NCBI GenBank assembly: GCA_027445725.1
Contig: DAIAVG010000047.1
Coordinates: 1 to 8,901 of the forward strand
Reading direction: 5' to 3'
Length of the DNA stretch: 8,901 nucleotides
From: Acidithiobacillus sp.
Lineage (GTDB): Bacteria > Pseudomonadota > Gammaproteobacteria > Acidithiobacillales > Acidithiobacillaceae
Positions 6,725-8,901 of the stretch are shown one piece after another. How positions within the stretch are numbered: position 1 is the first letter of the stretch; every line of letters begins with the position of its first letter. Under the pieces are notes generated by a model. That model did not search any database. It was not told the origin of the DNA and worked only from the letters and a program-made list of their open reading frames with translations. The position numbers and the translations under genes were made by a program.

Positions 6725-7630
6725 ATGTGGAACCTTTGGATGTTTTTGGAAAATTCCGGTTTCTTCGCTAGCGAACCGGTGCGAACCGCGCTGATCGTGG
6801 GGACTTGCGCAGCGCTGGTCTCTGCGGTGATCGGCGTGTTTACCATATTGCGCGGCAATGCCTTTGCCGGGCATGCCCTGGCCGACGTGAGCAGCGCCGG
6901 TGGGGCCGCCTCTTTCCTGCTGGGCGTCAATCCCTTGCTGGGCTTTCTGGGTATGGCCTGGATTGCGGCCTTCGGCATGGAGTTTCTTGGTGTACGCAAG
7001 GTGCGGGAGCGCGATCTCGCCACGGGCATCGTTCTGGGGGCGGGATTGGGTCTGTCGGCGCTCTTTCTCTATCAGGATGTGACGACTACCAGCACTACGG
7101 GTGCAGCGGTATCGGTGATGTTTGGCTCCATGTTTGCAATTCCGCAGCGTCTTATCGGTCCTGCGTTGATGGCCTCCGCCGGGGTGTTTTTGCTGGTGGG
7201 TCTGCTCTACCGGCCGATGATGTTGACGGCGGTGGACCCTGATCTGGCGGCAGCACGGGGTATTTCCCTGCGTTGGATCGGTTTGCTGCAACTGCTGGCC
7301 CTGGGGCTGGCGGTGGCGGTCTGCGCCCTGGCCATCGGCGCGGTGCTGGCGACGGCTTTGCTCATTGGTCCTGCGGGTGCGGCGATTCGTCTGAGCCGAC
7401 GTCCGGCGCAGGCGATATGCTGGGCCATTGCTATTGGTTTGACGGCGGTCTGGGGTGGTATCTGGATGGCCTATGAGAGTTACTACTGGTTTTCCGGTAA
7501 TGCCTGGCCAGTGAGCTTTTTTGTCGTGACGCTGGTGTTTCTGTTTTATCTGGCGGCGGTGCTGGTGGCTAAGGTGACGGGCTTGTCAGCGCGTCCAAAG
7601 CCGGTCATCTGGCCGCACTGCGAGGTATAA
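6725..7630 (+). CDS. ZnuB-like metal ABC transporter permease 1
   Basis: An integral inner-membrane permease of the ABC-3 (ZnuB/MntB) family, 301 residues, with about eight hydrophobic segments. Family features include GNAFAGHAL (residues 44-52), LLGVNPLLG (65-73) and the region VDPDLAAARGI (170-180) followed by GAVLATALLIGPAGAA (205-220), which matches the ZnuB C-terminal core. The ATG at 6725 lies 4 nt after the ATPase stop and gives an N-terminus like other family members. An in-frame ATG at 6626 would add 33 mostly polar residues inside the ATPase gene and is less likely. It shares the same fold elements with permease 2, so the two probably form a heterodimeric channel. It carries Asn45 where ZnuB proteins usually have Asp in a GDxLxH motif. 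Confidence 0.92.
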   Translation: MWNLWMFLENSGFFASEPVRTALIVGTCAALVSAVIGVFTILRGNAFAGHALADVSSAGGAASFLLGVNPLLGFLGMAWIAAFGMEFLGVRKVRERDLATGIVLGAGLGLSALFLYQDVTTTSTTGAAVSVMFGSMFAIPQRLIGPALMASAGVFLLVGLLYRPMMLTAVDPDLAAARGISLRWIGLLQLLALGLAVAVCALAIGAVLATALLIGPAGAAIRLSRRPAQAICWAIAIGLTAVWGGIWMAYESYYWFSGNAWPVSFFVVTLVFLFYLAAVLVAKVTGLSARPKPVIWPHCEV

Positions 7631-7633
7631 GGC

Positions 7634-8443
7634 ATGTTCTCCAGCTTCATGATCAATACCTGGATTGCCGCCAGCGCCGTTGCTTTTGTCGCGGCTTTCG
7701 TCGGATTTTTTGTGGTGGCCAGACGTTCGGCCTTTGCTGCTCATGCCTTGCCATTGGGTGCCTTTCCGGGGGCGGCGGCGGCCAACCTGCTAGGGATCAA
7801 TCCGCTGATCGGGTTGCTGGTTTTTGTCGGAATGGGGGTTTTACTCCTGCGCCAATTGGTGCGCATGGGGCGCCGCGATGTGGGCACGGGGCTGCTGCTG
7901 GTGCTGTTTCTGGGGGTGGGTGCGTTGTTGCTCAGCATGACCAGTGAGTATGCACCGGCAGTGTTTTCCCTCCTCTTCGGCGAGGTGCTGGGGGTCAGCG
8001 ACGCCGATTTGTGGCCCATACTGGGCATCTGCGCGCTGGTGGTCGTGGGCATCGCTCTGTATTTTCGGCCTCTCTTGCTGGATTCGACTTTTCCCGATCT
8101 GGCGGCCTTGCAGGGGATCCGCGCATCACGCATGGATCTGGTGTTCCTGACCCTGCTGGCCCTGGTGACTGCCACGGCCTTGCCGGTGGTGGGGGCCTTT
8201 CTGGTGTTCACCCTGCTGGTCGGCCCGCCGGCTGCCGCCCAGGCATTGAGCGGCAATCCCATGCGCGTGCTGGCGCTATCCGTGATTTTTGCAGAGGGCT
8301 GCATCTGGAGTGCTATTGCGCTCTCTTACTGGACCAACTGGCCCATCGGTTTTTTTGTCGGGACCATTGGTGCGGGCTTGTTTACGGTGGCACGTTCTTA
8401 CCGGCACTGGAATCAGCGGCAGCGCAATTTCGTGGCGGTATAA
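7634..8443 (+). CDS. ZnuB-like metal ABC transporter permease 2
   Basis: The second ABC-3 family permease, 269 residues and strongly hydrophobic throughout. It parallels permease 1: RSAFAAHAL (31-39), NLLGINPLIG (51-60), STFPDLAALQGI (151-162), GAFLVFTLLVGPPAAAQAL (187-205) and SYWTNWPIGFF (231-241). The start is well supported, with GAGG (7622-7625) eight bases before the ATG and only 3 nt after the permease 1 stop. As the last gene of the operon it completes a binding protein, ATPase, permease and permease set. The polar basic tail (about 254-266) probably faces the cytoplasm. The Gly-Asp of the GDxLxH motif is Arg-Ser here, but the His is kept. No hairpin terminator is obvious in the 46 bp before the convergent regulator gene. 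Confidence 0.92.
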   Translation: MFSSFMINTWIAASAVAFVAAFVGFFVVARRSAFAAHALPLGAFPGAAAANLLGINPLIGLLVFVGMGVLLLRQLVRMGRRDVGTGLLLVLFLGVGALLLSMTSEYAPAVFSLLFGEVLGVSDADLWPILGICALVVVGIALYFRPLLLDSTFPDLAALQGIRASRMDLVFLTLLALVTATALPVVGAFLVFTLLVGPPAAAQALSGNPMRVLALSVIFAEGCIWSAIALSYWTNWPIGFFVGTIGAGLFTVARSYRHWNQRQRNFVAV

Positions 8444-8489
8444 ATACGCAAGGAACGGTGTATGAATCAGTCTGTGAATCTTTAGTGGC

Positions 8490-8901
8490 TCATCCTGAAT
8501 TTTGAGGGGAAGCTATCCCGAGTGGCAGCAAGATGACCAGCTTGAGATCGGTGCTGGTCGCTGGCAACAACGTGCACTGTTCATAGACCACCTGCCCGTG
8601 CTGTGGATGCTGAAAAACCCGCCTGCCACCCTCCCGTTCGACGACATCCTGTGCAGCCCAGAGCTGAGCAAAAATCGGACTGTTTTGCTGAAGATGCTCG
8701 ATTTGGCGGGCCATTTGCGGATCGTCCAGGTGCTTGCCCACATCCGCACGAAATTCCGCGATGATCCGCCGGGTACGGCCTTCCCAGTCGGCGACAAAAC
8801 TGCGCGCCGTGGGATTCAGCAGGAGGAATTCCAGCAGATTAGGAGGGCTGTCCGGTGTCGGGGGCTGGTCCATCCAGCCGACAAAATGCGCCGCCGCGGC
8901 C
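8490..8901 (-). CDS. XRE-family regulator, MmyB-like C-terminal domain (partial)
   Basis: The frame is open on the - strand from the window edge to TGA at 8492-8490, giving 136 complete codons. The ATG at 8873 is internal: the upstream codons read AAAAHFVGW, which matches the Trp-Asn-xx-Ala segment seen just before this point in the family. The visible part is the MmyB-like ligand-binding domain, with LLEFLLLNPTARSFVADWEG, RIIAEFRADVGKHLDDP, the SPIFAQLW segment, RRVFQHPQHGQVVYEQ and a final LKLVILLP. Family members carry an N-terminal XRE helix-turn-helix, which must lie beyond the window. The domain is PAS-like and a homologue has been reported with a fatty acid bound. It converges on the metal importer and shares no promoter with it, so regulation of that operon cannot be inferred. 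Confidence 0.9.
   Translation of the reverse strand, partial: AAAAHFVGWMDQPPTPDSPPNLLEFLLLNPTARSFVADWEGRTRRIIAEFRADVGKHLDDPQMARQIEHLQQNSPIFAQLWAAQDVVEREGGRRVFQHPQHGQVVYEQCTLLPATSTDLKLVILLPLGIASPQNSG

Noticed and set aside
8506..8525. GGGG-AAGCTA-TCCC as a terminator for the importer operon
   Set aside because: The stem is only about four pairs, no T-run follows, and it lies within the C-terminal codons of the regulator gene.
1..8901. tRNA or rRNA genes, CRISPR arrays, insertion sequences, phage genes
   Set aside because: No cloverleaf, regularly spaced repeat, transposase or integrase motif was found by eye on either strand.

Overview
The window is GC-rich chromosomal DNA from a Gram-negative proteobacterium. 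Apolipoprotein N-acyltransferase (Lnt) and the PmbA/TldE protease subunit both point that way. The protein style and gene mix would suit an Acidithiobacillus-like acidophile, but that is an impression and not a search result. There are no transposons, CRISPR arrays, tRNAs or rRNAs. Nearly all of the window is housekeeping or transport genes, with one unusually structured intergenic region.

Region 1 (1-3166, + strand) is the tail of a tightly packed operon: phoH (3' part only), ybeY, corC/ybeX and lnt. Each start codon overlaps the previous stop (4, 8 and 4 nt), so translation is probably coupled. The genes join RNA and ribosome quality control (PhoH, YbeY) to a CBS-domain CorC protein and the last step of lipoprotein maturation (Lnt). 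Any promoter lies before the window.

Region 2 (3135-4481, - strand) is pmbA/tldE, a non-catalytic partner of the TldD protease. It converges on lnt and the two coding ends overlap by 32 bp with no terminator between them.

Region 3 (4482-4913) is a 432-bp divergent intergenic region. Next to pmbA, on the - strand, is a perfect 11-bp hairpin whose 3' arm contains most of a GGAGGT ribosome binding site. That site precedes a 13-codon reading frame whose stop overlaps the pmbA start (ATGA). pmbA has no good ribosome binding site of its own, so this looks like a gated, translationally coupled leader. Further along is an 11-bp inverted repeat with 71 bp between its arms. On the + strand is a good sigma70-type promoter (TTGACA, 17 bp, TAGATT) whose -10 end and predicted start are covered by a perfect palindrome TGCAAC-AAA-GTTGCA, a likely operator.

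Region 4 (4914-8443, + strand) is a four-gene ABC importer of the ZnuABC/zinc-manganese type. It encodes a periplasmic binding protein, an ATPase and two different paralogous permeases, separated by only 13, 4 and 3 nt. The palindromic operator suggests repression by a metal-sensing regulator. The metal cannot be settled from sequence because the binding protein lacks the His-rich loop of zinc ZnuA proteins and has altered ligand positions.

Region 5 (8490-8901, - strand) is the C-terminal part of an XRE-family regulator with an MmyB-like ligand-binding domain, cut by the window edge.

I see no wholly new multi-gene system. The strongest leads are the SD-masking hairpin with mini-ORF before pmbA and the operator-covered promoter of the metal importer.
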